Part shown: in pieces, positions 11,340-23,012 of the stretch
Layout: each line of letters starts with the position of its first letter
Numbering within the stretch: position 1 is the first letter of the stretch
Translations under genes and position numbers: made by a program
Notes under the pieces: generated by a model
What the model saw: only the letters and a program-made list of their open reading frames with translations
The model's database searches: none
What the model was told of the DNA's origin: nothing
NCBI GenBank assembly: GCA_003255025.1
Contig: QANY01009435.1
Coordinates: forward strand, 1-64,000
Direction of reading: 5' to 3'
DNA: 64,000 nucleotides
DNA from: Datisca glomerata
Lineage: Eukaryota; Streptophyta; Magnoliopsida; Cucurbitales; Datiscaceae

Positions 11340-12620
11340 ATATCATTTTCAATATGGTTAAATTGAACCCGACTTGGTCGAGGCTGAAACTTGGTTTCGG
11401 CGCCAGGTCATTTTGTTTTCACTATGGTTAAATCGAATCCAACTCAGTCGCGGTCGAAGCCCAGTGTCAACGCCTAGTCCGTTTCAATCAATATGATTAA
11501 ATCGAACCCGACTTGGTCACGGTCAAAGTCTGGTGTTAGCGCCAGGTCCGTTCATTTTCAATATGGTAAAATTGAATCTGAATTGAGTCAAGGTCGAAGC
11601 CTGTGTCTATCCAGGTTCATTTTCTTTCAAATATCTTAGTTAAATTGAACCCCAACTTGGTCACGATCAAAGCCTGGTGTCGGCGCCAGGCCTGTTCATT
11701 TTCAATATGGTTAAATCGAACCCGACTCAGTCACGGTCGAAGCTCGGTGTCAGCGCCTGATCCGTTTCAATCAAGATGATTAAATTGAACCCGACTTGGT
11801 CACGGTCAAAACCTAATATCGGTGATCATATAAGTCGAAGCCTGTGTCTATCCATGTCTGTTTTTCTTTCAGGTATCTTAGTTAAATTGAACCCGACTTG
11901 GTCGCGGTCAAAGCCTGGTGTCGGCGCCTAGTCCGTTCATTTTCAATATGGTTAAAGCAAACCTGACCGAGTGGCGGTAGAAGCTTGGTGTCAGCGCTTG
12001 GTCCGTTTCAATCAATATGATTAAATCAAACTCGACTTGGTCGCGGTTGAAGCCTAGTATCGGCGTCAGGTCCGTTCATTTTCAATATGGGTAAATCGAA
12101 TACGACTCAGTCACAGTCGAAGCCTGGTATCAGTGCATGGTATGTTTCAATCAATATGAATAAATCTAACTCGACTTAGTCGAGGTCAAAGTCCAGTGTT
12201 AGTGCCTGGTCCGTTTCAATCACCTTCTCTATTAAATCGACTCGAATTGAGTCGAGGTCGAATCCTGTGCCTATCCTCGCCCATTTTCTTTCAAATATAT
12301 CTGGTTAAATCAAACCCAAAATGAGTCAAGGTCGAAGCCTGTGTCTATCTAGGTCCGTTTCCTTTCAAATATCTCGGTTAAATCGAACCCGAATATCTTT
12401 GGTTAAACCGAACACGAACTGAGTCAAGGTCGAAGCCTGTGTCTATCCATGTCTATTTTCTTTCAAATATCTATTGTTAAATCGAACCCGAATTGAGTCG
12501 AGGTCATAGCTTGTGTCTATCCAGGTCCATTTCTTTCCAAGTACCTCCGGTTAAATTGAACCTAAATCGAGTCAAGGTCGAAGCTTGTGTCTATCCAGGT
12601 TTGTTTCACATTTTTGTCAT
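11340..12620 (+). repeat. ~70-bp tandem repeat array in Tat 3' UTR
   Basis: About 17-18 diverged units with a period of 66-76 bp. Each carries a core like GGTTAAATCGAACCCGACT, then GTCGCGGTCGAAGCC and a tail. Core starts lie near 11356, 11425, 11491, 11564, 11640, 11710, 11780, 11882, 11953, 12021, 12090, 12160, 12232, 12302, 12377, 12402, 12476 and 12550. Three tail types occur: GGTGTCGGCGCCAGGTCC, a CAGCGCCTGG form followed by TTTCAATCAATATGA, and, from about 12230 on, GTGTCTATCCAGGTC. It is much richer in C and G than its surroundings. Such arrays in the 3' UTR are known for Tat-lineage elements. Confidence 0.85.
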
Positions 12621-12734
12621 TCCATAGAGCCTGAATCACTCGAGATTTCTATTTCCCTTATCCATATAATCTTTTTGTGACTATCAAAATACTTATCTAC
12701 ACATTTGTACACCTTCTAAGTTAGAAGCGTGAAC

Positions 12735-12747
12735 AAATGGGGACAAC
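12735..12747 (+). other. Polypurine tract of Tat element
   Basis: The purine-rich AAATGGGGACAAC directly abuts TGTAAATACC, the LTR start. This is the usual plus-strand primer position for Tat-type elements. Confidence 0.7.
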
Positions 12748-15000
12748 TGTAAATACCATATTTTGTCCAATCCAATACTTTGACAGTACACATTTTATTT
12801 TTTGGCTCATATACTAGTTTAAGACTATGTGTATCATTTGAAATAGAAAAATAGCCCATGGACTAAAATGAGAAAGAGAGTCTAGGACTAAAAAAATAAA
12901 AAAAGGGCGCATAAGGACTAAAATCAAAAAGTGAATCCCCAAATTTGTCTATAAATAGAAAGGATGTCTTCACTTGAAGGGGGGATTTTTGGGGAGAGAA
13001 TGAGAGGTCATTTTTTTGAGAGAGAATGAGAAGATATCGTTTGAGAGAGAGTGTGTGTGAGAGAAATAGAAGAGATTTTTCAAAATAGAGAGAAAGAGGG
13101 TTTACATTTTTATTGATCTATTCATCTTCTTTCATTCTTTTTCTTAAAGTAGTTTAAATTTCTTGCATATTAGCTAACAATATATCTTGTTCATTATTCT
13201 CCATCCTCTCTCATCCATATTCACGTAGTGAATACTCTTTGTTTTCTTTTCCATATATAAGTGTTTGTTTCTATTGCTTCATCTTTTACTCTTAATTTTG
13301 AGTTTTAATTTTTGATAATGAGGTATCTTTGTCATCACCTCAATCAATGTGTATGAGGATAAAACCTTTGTGGGGTGTAAATTAATTCAATGTGAATCAA
13401 CCCTTTAATGAGTTGAAAGTGCACATTTGTTGTAAGAATCTCCTATGATAATTTCTTATACATAAAATAAAGAGTTAAACATCTATATAAAGATTTCGTA
13501 AATATTTAAGCTTTGAATTTCTTTAATGTTCTCACAAGTCTTTTCATTTTTTAGATCTTCTTGCTATTTTAGTGACACTTGTTTGAATTCGTTACCATCC
13601 ATGATCTTTCATTTGCTATTTGATTAGCAATGAAGGAAGAAAGAAAATAATGATAATTAGTGAACTAAGTTGTCTAAAATAAAAAATGGGTATATTTATA
13701 TCCAAAAAAATATATATTCTATTTTTATTTTGAAACATTATTTTTTTATATGACACTCGAGCGTACTAGTTATTGTCCATAATTCTTCTTTTGCTATTTA
13801 ATTAGCGATGATTGAAGAAAAAGAAAATAATGATAACTAATAAACTATGTTGTCAAAAATTAAAAGATATATTTATACCCAAAAATATGTTTACTTTGAT
13901 ATTTCTTTTTTATTATATTGTAGTTATATTATATTAAAATGATTTATAGTTATATTATATAGAAAACAAGAAATTAAACAAAAAAACAAAGTAAAATGTT
14001 AGATAGAGGATGATATCACCCTCTGTAGTCGAAAATAGAAGGTGCACCCTTTGTTAAGACAGAGGGTGATGCACCCTCTCTAAACAAGTCGCGGCTTGTC
14101 CCCCTCCCCTTCATATTTTGTTATTTTTTTTCAGATTAATTTTATTTTAATTTCTTCTCTTTTGTTTGTTGTTGTATACTTATTTTAATATTCACGTCGC
14201 TTTACATCTTTTGTATTTCTCCTTTTTACATGTTTTGCATATTCATCTTCTACCTTATATTTTTTTTTCACTTTATCATCATACAACTACATGTGATTCT
14301 AACTTCTTTTATCTGTTTATTTCTTTCACCTTTTTAGTTATTAATATAACATTCGTTTAGATCTTTATTTATGTAGCTTTTTTATATCATCATGCTTATG
14401 ATTCAGTACTCATTCACTTATAATTATATAACATGTATATGTTTGTGTCACAAAATTACATGTAAATTGAAATTATATCATCTTTATCAATCTTTCTTAC
14501 CAAAAATTCCGAAGACAGCTTTGAGTTTTTTGGGATACCAAACTTCTTGAACTACTAAAGTGATGTATTATTTTCGAGATATCGGGAATAACTCCAATAA
14601 TATTTTATTTTATAAAAAAATAAAATTCATTTCAATGGTTCTTGAACCACCCATTAAAGGTCATTTATTTTTATTCATTTTATGATACAAAAACACACCT
14701 AATGAGACATACAAAAATAAATTTATTTCACTTTTATTTACTTATTTTTTTTAAATATAATTTAGATAACATTTGATTGAATTTGTTAACTATTTTAATA
14801 ACGGGTGTTATGGGGGTGCTAATACCTTTCTTACATACAAATGACTCCCGAACCAACTTTGAGTTTTTATAGATGAAAAATTTTTGTTTTAAAATTGAGT
14901 GATCGATCAAACCCTAAAATGATTGGTGACGACTCAAAACTTCTTTTCTTTTTAAAATAATTTTTCAATCGTCACACCGCGTCAAATGCACGTTGCGGCA
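12748..15000 (+). repeat. Complete Tat-type LTR (2253 bp)
   Basis: It begins TGTAAATACC next to the polypurine tract and ends TTGCGGCA next to the primer site, so it has the TG...CA ends of an LTR. A TATA box, TATAAATAG, lies at 12950-12958, and a GA-rich transcript leader follows. Inside are a diverged ~180-bp direct duplication (about 13590-13745 and 13772-13925) and a hairpin at 14015-14070. The last ~690 bp match the LTR fragment at 18713-19305. Confidence 0.75.
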
Positions 15001-15003
15001 GCT

Positions 15004-15021
15004 TGGCGTCTCTGTTGGGGA
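15004..15021 (+). other. Primer binding site of Tat element
   Basis: TGGCGTCTCTGTTGGGGA lies three bases after the LTR end. It resembles the TGGCG(A)CTC...GGGGA site that Tat/Ogre elements use to pair with tRNA-Arg. Its place fixes the LTR boundary and the element's plus orientation. Confidence 0.65.
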
Positions 15022-15498
15022 GGTAATCGGAACCATGTGGTTCTTTGTTTGTTTATTTAATTCTTTATTTTTTTTATTCATGCTTGTAGTTGTATATAGT
15101 TTGTTATTAATTTTTTCCGATGTATATATCTTTACATAACTTCTACTTTCACACACATGCACTAGCCCTATACCCGGGTTTTCCTTTTAGGATTAACGAG
15201 AATGAGTAGTGCAATGTCTTCGTGGAACTGCGATTCTCGTGTAGACTCATGAAAGTTCTCACTCAGATCAACCCTTTTGGGATACCGTTTGGGGGGTCCT
15301 GTTACTCTGTTTTGATAATAGCGTAGACAACTTGGGAGCCTGATAATAACTTTTGACCCTAACCACACTTATCTCTATAACTTTAAAGTCCACCCATTGG
15401 CTAAGTGAAAACAAATACTAGGGTCGTCCGAGTGCTAGATATGACATTTTGAATTATTGTGTGTTATCTTTTAATTGTCATATTTTTATGAGCTATCG

Positions 15499-15530
15499 CC
15501 ATCATCATCATCATCATCATCCTCATCATC
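15499..15530 (+). repeat. (CAT)n microsatellite
   Basis: Short imperfect trinucleotide run in the Tat leader. Confidence 0.9.
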
Positions 15531-15904
15531 GTTATAGATATATCATTTTCATTACTTCGTGCAATATTGGTATTGTTGCCATTTTAGCATACAAGTTAAA
15601 TAATTTTTTTAGTGATAAGATATTTTTCTCTTCATATATTTTTTTCTTTCATTGACGTTAACATCATCCATTACGTGGTTTAAAATTATGATTTGTCTCC
15701 ATTTCATTCATCATATGTTCATTATTTCTTCATGCATTATAATATCATTCTTTGCTCATGCATTATTCATCTATTCTTTCCTTCATGCATTGTAAGTTCA
15801 TTCATTTACGCATACATTAATCTAGATTGTTTCATCAATTGTTTAAAAAAAACTCACTTTGTGCCTCCATTATCCTAAGAAAACATGATCTCAAGCTAGA
15901 GTTA

Positions 15905-17530
15905 TGGATGAACAAGAAAAGGAGAAATCACAAGAGGAAATGACGAAGAAATCACAGAGCTGAAAGAGAAAATGGCCAGAGTCTGGAACTTCTTGCCACT
16001 AACAAAGGAAAAGTCTGTTTTGAGAGTCTGCAAGGGGCTCAATCGTCACAAGATTGACTTCTAAATGATACTTTAGTTCACCCTCTTGGATTCACTCAAA
16101 CCTACTGATGTCATCGGGCATACCAATTCCAGTTTGCTCCGTCGATACCAATAAATGTCCAGCACTACCTGTTTACAAATCCCAAAAAATTGATGCATTC
16201 AAGAAAAATTGGATATGACACCCCAACACTGGCACCTGGCCACAATTAAGTTTTCACCCCACAAGCCGAACATGATAGTGAGCTAATCATCATACCTGAT
16301 CTTGATGACTCAAAAGTATAGAGGCCCATTACCAAGGTAAGTAAAAATCTACTGAAGAGTGATAAGTTAGATTTTCTGGAAGAGAGGTTACATGCTATAG
16401 AAAGAAAAGATGCGTACGGTACCATTGATGCAACCCAATTGTGGTTAGTCCTAGATGTAACCATCCATCACAAATTCAAACTACCTGAGTTTGAAAAATA
16501 TGATGGCAACACATCCCCGGGGAGTTACCTTATAATGTATTGCAGAAAACCGGATGCATGAGCGCATGATGATAAATTGTTGATCCATTTTTTTCAAGAC
16601 GGTCTAATGGGGGCTGCATCTTGCTGGTACATCCAATTAGATAGTTAACATATCTGAGGATGGAAAGACTTAGCTGACACTTTTATGAGATAATACAAGT
16701 ACAATATGGATATGGCACTTGATCGTTTTGATCTACAAAGGATGGAGAGAAAGTCTACTAAAATCTTTAAGGAATATGCTCAAAGGTGGAGGGAATTAGC
16801 GGTTCAGGTGCAACCAGTCTTATCCAAAAAAATGACCAGAATCTTCATCAATACCTTGAGGTCTCTATTTTATAATAGAATGATTGAGAATGCTTCAAAC
16901 AACTTTTATATAGTGATAGTGAAAGAATAGAATATGGGATAAATGGTAGAATTTTAGAAATTGTGTGAGAGGCATCCTCCACAGAAAAAGACCCGCCGTC
17001 AATGCAAAAGGAGGGAGATGTACATACAATCAATTTTGTATATCCATCACAAGCTGTGAATCTCAGGCCGAGATTTTCAAAGTATAGTGAATAACTCAAA
17101 TCTGCAACATCATGTGTGACAAATACCTCGTAAGAGACATACAATTTATCAATCCCAACAACCAACATTTCAAAACAACCCAAGACTCGGTGCCAGACCA
17201 CCAACTCACCAGCAAATGTTGGTCAAGTTTTTCAGTCTCAAAGGGAGAATAGGAATAACCAACAGTTTGTCCAATATGACCCAATTCTAATGTCATATAT
17301 AGAATTATTATCACAATTAATATAGAATAACTAGTTTGGTGTCGGTCCCTTATGAGCCTCTCCAGCCACCATATCTTAGGTGGTACGATCCAACTGCTCG
17401 ATGTGATTATCATGTTAGGGTAATAGGACATTCAAATGAAAATTGCACAACGTTGAAAGCTAGAGTTTAAATGTTAATCAAAGACGGTTGGCTAAACTTC
17501 AAGAAAGCTGATGACAACCCATAATTAGTT
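15905..17530 (+). pseudogene. Tat-type gag remnant
   Basis: The likely start is the ATG at 15905 (MDEQEKEKSQEEM). The gag core at about 16476-16930 has FKLPEFEKYDGNTSPGSYL, LLIHFFQDGLMGAASCWY and FKEYAQRWRELAVQVQP, characteristic of Tat/Ogre gag (retrotransposon gag domain). The C-terminal region near 17360-17520 contains WYDPTARCDYH... GHSNENC and GWLNFKKADDNP. Stops (for example in the YCRKPDA-stop region near 16558 and at 16928) and frame changes break it. Only the open piece 16706-16930 reads for more than 70 codons. Confidence 0.75.
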
Positions 17531-18712
17531 CTAACTCTCCACCAAAGCATGAGAATACCATGATAAATTCCGTGGAGCATCTCTCTTCATGTGATAATGG
17601 AATAACTTGATGTGGTGAATGTTTCACTGGTTGCAATGTATCGATGTGTTCATATATCATTGTTACCCTGACTATAAGTTCAATAATTGAGATGTGACTA
17701 AGTTTCCAATGCTTTTTAGGAACTTTCAAGAGTGACTGACTAATGTCAATTTTCTAAAAGCTCTACCCAACGAAAACTTTTGCTATGCATTTTCTTATCG
17801 TGTTTCATCTATTTTTAGTCATCTCCAAGTTTCAATTCTAGTTTTGTTCCATTCCCATTTCTATGCATTTCAAGGTTAATGAATTCTAATGCTTCATTCA
17901 TTGTTGTCATATTCTTCATTTCACCCAACAAACCAACCCAGATTAGGAATGATGATTTTGAGAATAAAAACATAAGTAATATCAAATATAGCTTTGACAA
18001 TCTTATTTTCAGTGAAGAGACAAATGAAAGTGAAAAATAGTATTTTGTTTGGTGAATAAAGACATTACAAAAATGTATTATTCTTATCTGAGGTCCTGTT
18101 CTTGTTGAATTTACTTCTGATTGGAAATGATGAAGAGACGTTCTTTCTTCTATCCCAAACACTTTTATCCATTGCAAGCCAAATTGAGCCTTAAAAATCT
18201 TCATTCATGACACCCAACCAATATTCATTCCCTACACTGGGGCAATAATTTTTTTTTTTCCAAAATACAAGTTTCAAAGTTGAAAACTTTCTCAAACTGG
18301 TGCAAAAGATAAAGACCAAGGTGAAAAAATAATCTTGCAAAAAAAAGTCAAAGGCAAGTGAGCCTTGTGATATTTTTAAGAGTGTCCTCTTACATCGGGG
18401 GAAATTTATTCAACGGAAATTCTGAATACATTTTTTTCAATTTGGGGGTAGTTGTAGGTTCATATGCAAATTACCAATTTTTGTTTTCTCAAGACAAAAT
18501 GTCAGATCTTACATTGGGCCAGTCTTTGTGTAGAAAAAATTGTAAACAATGATAATTGGTTTATACATATCATTTTCATATGAGTTTTGAACATTTGATA
18601 TCATTTCTTTTGACAGTCATAAACCCTATCCTACATTAGAATCCAAATGAAAGTCTTCTTCGTATAAAGAAGATATATCTACAACAAGAGCATGGCTTTA
18701 AATGAGTTATTT
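17531..18712 (+). other. Decayed Tat internal sequence, pol not recognisable
   Basis: After gag I see no protease, RT or integrase motifs. Short strings such as DNLIFSEETNESEK near 17995-18035 and the CTACACTGGGGCAATAA phrase near 18230 are reminiscent of other Tat internal regions. An antisense frame at 17815-18204 (129 codons) has no recognisable domain and is not called as a gene. Confidence 0.45.
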
Positions 18713-19305
18713 ATTTCTTTTACCTTTTTTAATTATTAATATAACATTTGTTTAGATCTTTATTTATGTAGATCTTTTACATTATCATGTTTATAATTCA
18801 TTACTCATTCATTTATGATTATATAACATCTTTATCGATCTTTTTTACTAAAAATTCTGACGACGGACTTTGAGATTTCTAGGATACCGAGAATAACTCC
18901 AATAATATTTTATTTTATAAAAAATAAAATTCATTTCAATGGTCCTTAAAACACCCATTAATGGTCATTTATATTTATTCATTTTGTGATACAAAAACAC
19001 ACCTTATGGGGACATTCAAAAATAAATTTCTTTCACCTTTATTTACTTATTTCTTTTAAATATAATTTGGATATCATTTAATTGAATTTGGTAACCATTT
19101 TAATGATGAGTGTTGTGGGGGTGCTAATATATTCTCCACACACAAATGACTCATGAACCAACTTTGAGTTTTCGTAGACAAAAAAATTATGTCTTAAAAT
19201 TGGGTGACCGATCAAACCCTAAAATGATTGATGGTGACTCCAAATTTTATTTTTTTTTAAAATAATTTTACAATCGCTACTTCACATCGCATGCACATTG
19301 CGACA
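18713..19305 (+). repeat. 3' fragment of a second Tat LTR
   Basis: It matches 14314-15000 with visible divergence and a gap of about 50 bp near 18830. Shared strings include GACTTTGAG-like, CAATAATATTTTATTTTATA, and GATCAAACCCTAAAATGATTG. It ends GCGACA at 19305, aligned with GCGGCA at 15000. About 1.57 kb of the LTR's 5' part is missing. The five bases after it (GACAT) would be the right target-site copy, but there is no left partner to compare. Confidence 0.75.
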
Positions 19306-21325
19306 GACATGAAAAGTTATTAAGAGGAAGCAATAATGCAGAGTTATATTAGACTAATAGAGGTTGAATATCACAAGTCGGGTCCAAAAGACTTAATTTC
19401 AAAACCTCTCACATGTATTTTTTATTTTTGTAAATATCGATCACATGTTGACATATAATAAAATTTCTATTAATACAATAAATATGCAATATCATACGAG
19501 ACTAAAGCTTATTTTATCATTGCAATACAACGGAAAATACTTGAAAGTCATGAAGAAAATCTCTATAATTTTTATACATTAATTATGAGAAAGAAAAATT
19601 AACAGACATTAGCATAACATAAATTAGTTATATTTTTTTATAATGACAGCAACAAATACATCATTTCAATGCCTTACGTTTTGTCAATGTTATATTTGAG
19701 AAACAAATCCTCGCGGTCATGAAAAATAGATAAAGAAAAAAAAAACTTTTAATGTGTGAAAAATGAAATATTATGATATCCTCCTTATTTCTAGAACCAT
19801 CAATAAAAATCTCAAGCATATGGGCACTCTAATCACACTCAATTTTCTATTTATATAGTGATCGGTCAAAACGCATAGGGAGCAAATTGTTTTGAGATTT
19901 TATTGTGTAAAACATGAACTATTGCACTCATTCATAAACCACAGTTAGGAAATTAATTTTTTTAAATAGTATAATTACTTAATTAAAATAAAATAATAAA
20001 ATAATAAAATAATAAAATACAACCATTAGAAAAACAATATTGTGTAAAATATAAAGCATTACTGGGTTTATAAAAATAATACGTCAACAAAACTATCAAA
20101 TGAAAGTTTCTATAAGAATGTGTCTTTGTTTATATATTATAGATGTATATAATTTCTCCAATGGAAATGTAGATGTATATCATTTGCAAATATGTATATC
20201 ATTTTTCAGTGGAAAAGTATAAGAATGTTTTGAAGGTTGCGGCTTTTGAAGCTATGACGGGTTTATAGCCTAACTCTCCTAAAAACTAATGGGATGTTTA
20301 TCAAACGATAAAGGGAAAGGGAAAGAAAGTGATAAAAAAATAGGAAAGGTTAATGTAAATGAATGAAAGGGTAAATGAAGGAAATGAAAATAATTTTTTT
20401 AATGTGTCTACTACATGTTTGTAATCGATAATAGAAATAAGCTGTAATTTCTTTTGATGTGTTTTTTAACTATTTACAAAAGAAATTTAACCAATACAAT
20501 TATCAGTTTAACCCAAATAAACATTTTACATTTTATGAGTTGTTTCTTATGTTTTTACTAGTAAAACAGATGTGCCACACACGTGATAATAATAGCACGT
20601 GTCAAACCATTCATTTTTAGCGTCATATCTTCAAATTTTAGAAACATACTCTTTCCATTCACATAAAAGAAAAAATACTTCATCTTATGCATATTATCAT
20701 TAGTTGTGTCGTGTAAATAAAATTGAAAGTAAAAATTCTAATTATTGAATTGATTAAAGTTTTATGAGTTAGTTTTCACGTTGTCCATTTATTGAACTTA
20801 TAGGATAATAGTTTGTTGATGTCCAAGATAAATATACGCGACATACATGTCTCTTTATATACCAAAATGAAAATGATAATTAATGTATACAATATTCATA
20901 ACAAATATATATGTAGAAGATGCGCAATACTATTTTTAAAAAAAATCACTGAGAAAAATTCATTATTACAAATTAACTTCATCCGCTCTTTTTTACTTTA
21001 TGTGCGTTTATAATTTTCAGCTGTTCTCAATTTTATTTCAGTATTTTTTTCTTTTCTTAATAATATATTCCTATGTACGTGAAGTTCGTCATATTTAACA
21101 TCATTTTGCATCAATTAGTAAAATTTGCATAATTTTGACAAGCGAGTACTACTTAATTTAGCTATTCAATAATTATACCGCGTCTCCTTGCAGAAGTCTG
21201 ATATACAATTCTATGAGCATAAAACTAAGTAATATGATTAATTGAACAACAATACAAGAGAATACTAACATATACATTTTGTTTGTTAAAAAGATACGAA
21301 ACTGAAATCTTAACAAATGTATATG

Positions 21326-21326
21326 A

Positions 21327-21380
<54 letters not shown>
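21326..21380 (+). repeat. (AC)n(AT)n microsatellite
   Basis: About 8 AC units run directly into about 17 AT units, then a TATATAC tail. Confidence 0.95.
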
Positions 21381-21381
<1 letters not shown>

Positions 21382-22814
21382 CAAATCTATATATAGAGAA
21401 CGGAAAAATAAATTCATTAAATACGTAATCACGAACATGTACAGAATTTCATAATTTTAAATATAGACATGAATTTGTTTTGTAAGAATTACTTTTGTTT
21501 GATCAAAACTCAAAATTAACAGAAGAGAAAAGTATTGTCAACTTAAGAAACAGGGAAAAAATTGAGTAGAAGAGCGTAACTTAGTTGATAAAGAAATTGA
21601 AGAATGGAAAAAAAAAACTTTATACCTTGTAGGGCTTTCTTGGCCATGACTGAGTATTAACCTCCGTCTTTTGTTTATTAATTTAGTTATAAATTTTTTT
21701 AATAAGTTATTTCTCTCTTACTAATAGAAAAATCGTAATTCGCACGTGTTAAAATAATCTAAAATAAATGATAGTATGAAATTAATATTTACTATACTAC
21801 AACTTGTAGTAATATTTAACATTAGCTTGTTTATAATTTTTAAATTGCATTATATAGCATTACTCTTTGAATAATATAGAAAATAATTTTATTCCATCAA
21901 TTTGTCATATTTTAAAAAAATAACTATCATATTAAGAGATAGTTAATATATAATGTCTTTCTCTAAATCATTTACATGAACTTTTATGTTTCCCAGATTT
22001 TTTATATCGAAAAATTATTATTGATTTAAAAAGAAAAATATGTAGCACAAAAGATCTCAAATTTTATCTTGGTGGAGATTAATTTCTAACTTCATAAAAC
22101 TATTTAGTTTTACTAATAATTTAAAATAAATTATCATTAAATATAAAATATAATTTCATTATATGAATTAAATGAGAAAAAAAAGTGAAATACCCAAATT
22201 ATACTATATTTTAGGAAGCTAGCTATAAAAGGATAAAAGAGAAAATCAAAAGTTTATTCATTTTAAGCATTTTTTGATATAGTAAAGAATTACTCATTAT
22301 TTCATTCTCAATTAGTGTTTTCGTCCTCTCTTTTTCTTATTTCAGTCTTTCACAACTCTTTACTTTTTGCAATGTTTGTATAGAACGATATGAAATCTTC
22401 ACTCTCAATTGACATTCGTGCCTAAGTTTAGTATTCTAAGTGCACAAATCATCGATGATTTGCATCATATTGTTTTATGATTGGCTAATTTATTACATAA
22501 TTGAAACATGAACTTCTCATAGCTTATGCCTATCTATACACAAGGGGTGGACAACGAAATGTTTATTGAAAAATTAATTGTACACAAAATATACACAAAA
22601 TAAATAGAGTAATTCATTAAATTACGATCTTTTATTCATTAGATAGCTTTTAAAATAATGATTTTGATAACAACCTCCGTCTTCTCTAAAGGGTCCTTCA
22701 TCTCTCTCTCTCAAATTTCTTGAGAAAAATTAAGTGAAAAATTTTGTAGTTGTAAAGATAGCTTAAATTCTTGTGTGAAATTCAACCGATCAATTATTTA
22801 CTTTAGTCTTTAAT

Positions 22815-23012
22815 CGAGACTGTATATGCATATGTTTCTAAGTTCCATCAGTAACTAAGAAGGTTATTTTTTATAAATATAATTAACAAGTTGAATAAAT
22901 TTAATTGTGACTGTATATGCATATGTTTCTAAGTTCAATAAGTAATTAAGAAGGTTATTTTTTGTAAATAGTAATTAAGAAGTTGAGATAAATTTAATCG
23001 AGACGGTATATG
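22815..23012 (+). repeat. 92-bp tandem duplication plus partial third copy
   Basis: The phrase GAGACTGTATATGCATATG and its following ~75 bp start at 22815 and recur at 22907. A partial third start lies at 23000. The two full units differ by a few bases and small gaps. Confidence 0.8.

Larger units (their letters stand above)
11106..19305 (+). mobile_element. Tat-type Ty3/gypsy region, permuted and without pol
   Basis: The order is 3' UTR tandem array (11340-12620), polypurine tract (12735-12747), complete LTR (12748-15000), primer binding site (15004-15021), leader, gag remnant (15905-17530), decayed sequence (17531-18712), and the last ~590 bp of a second LTR (18713-19305). The primer site complementary to a tRNA-Arg-like end, the gag sequence and the 3' UTR repeats all point to the Tat/Ogre/Retand lineage. 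Protease, RT, RNase H and integrase are not recognisable. The 3' UTR-then-LTR-then-gag order means two element copies share the central LTR, or that unequal recombination occurred. Confidence 0.75.

Noticed and set aside
11340..12620. CRISPR-like regular repeats
   Set aside because: Units are ~70 bp, diverged, and without constant repeats and unique spacers. The context is a plant retrotransposon 3' UTR.
17815..18204. Antisense 129-codon ORF
   Set aside because: No recognisable domain. It lies in decayed Tat internal sequence, so is probably chance.
20565..20605. Pair of CACGTG boxes as a stress-responsive promoter
   Set aside because: No gene lies downstream within several kilobases. Such words occur by chance and also in decayed repeats.
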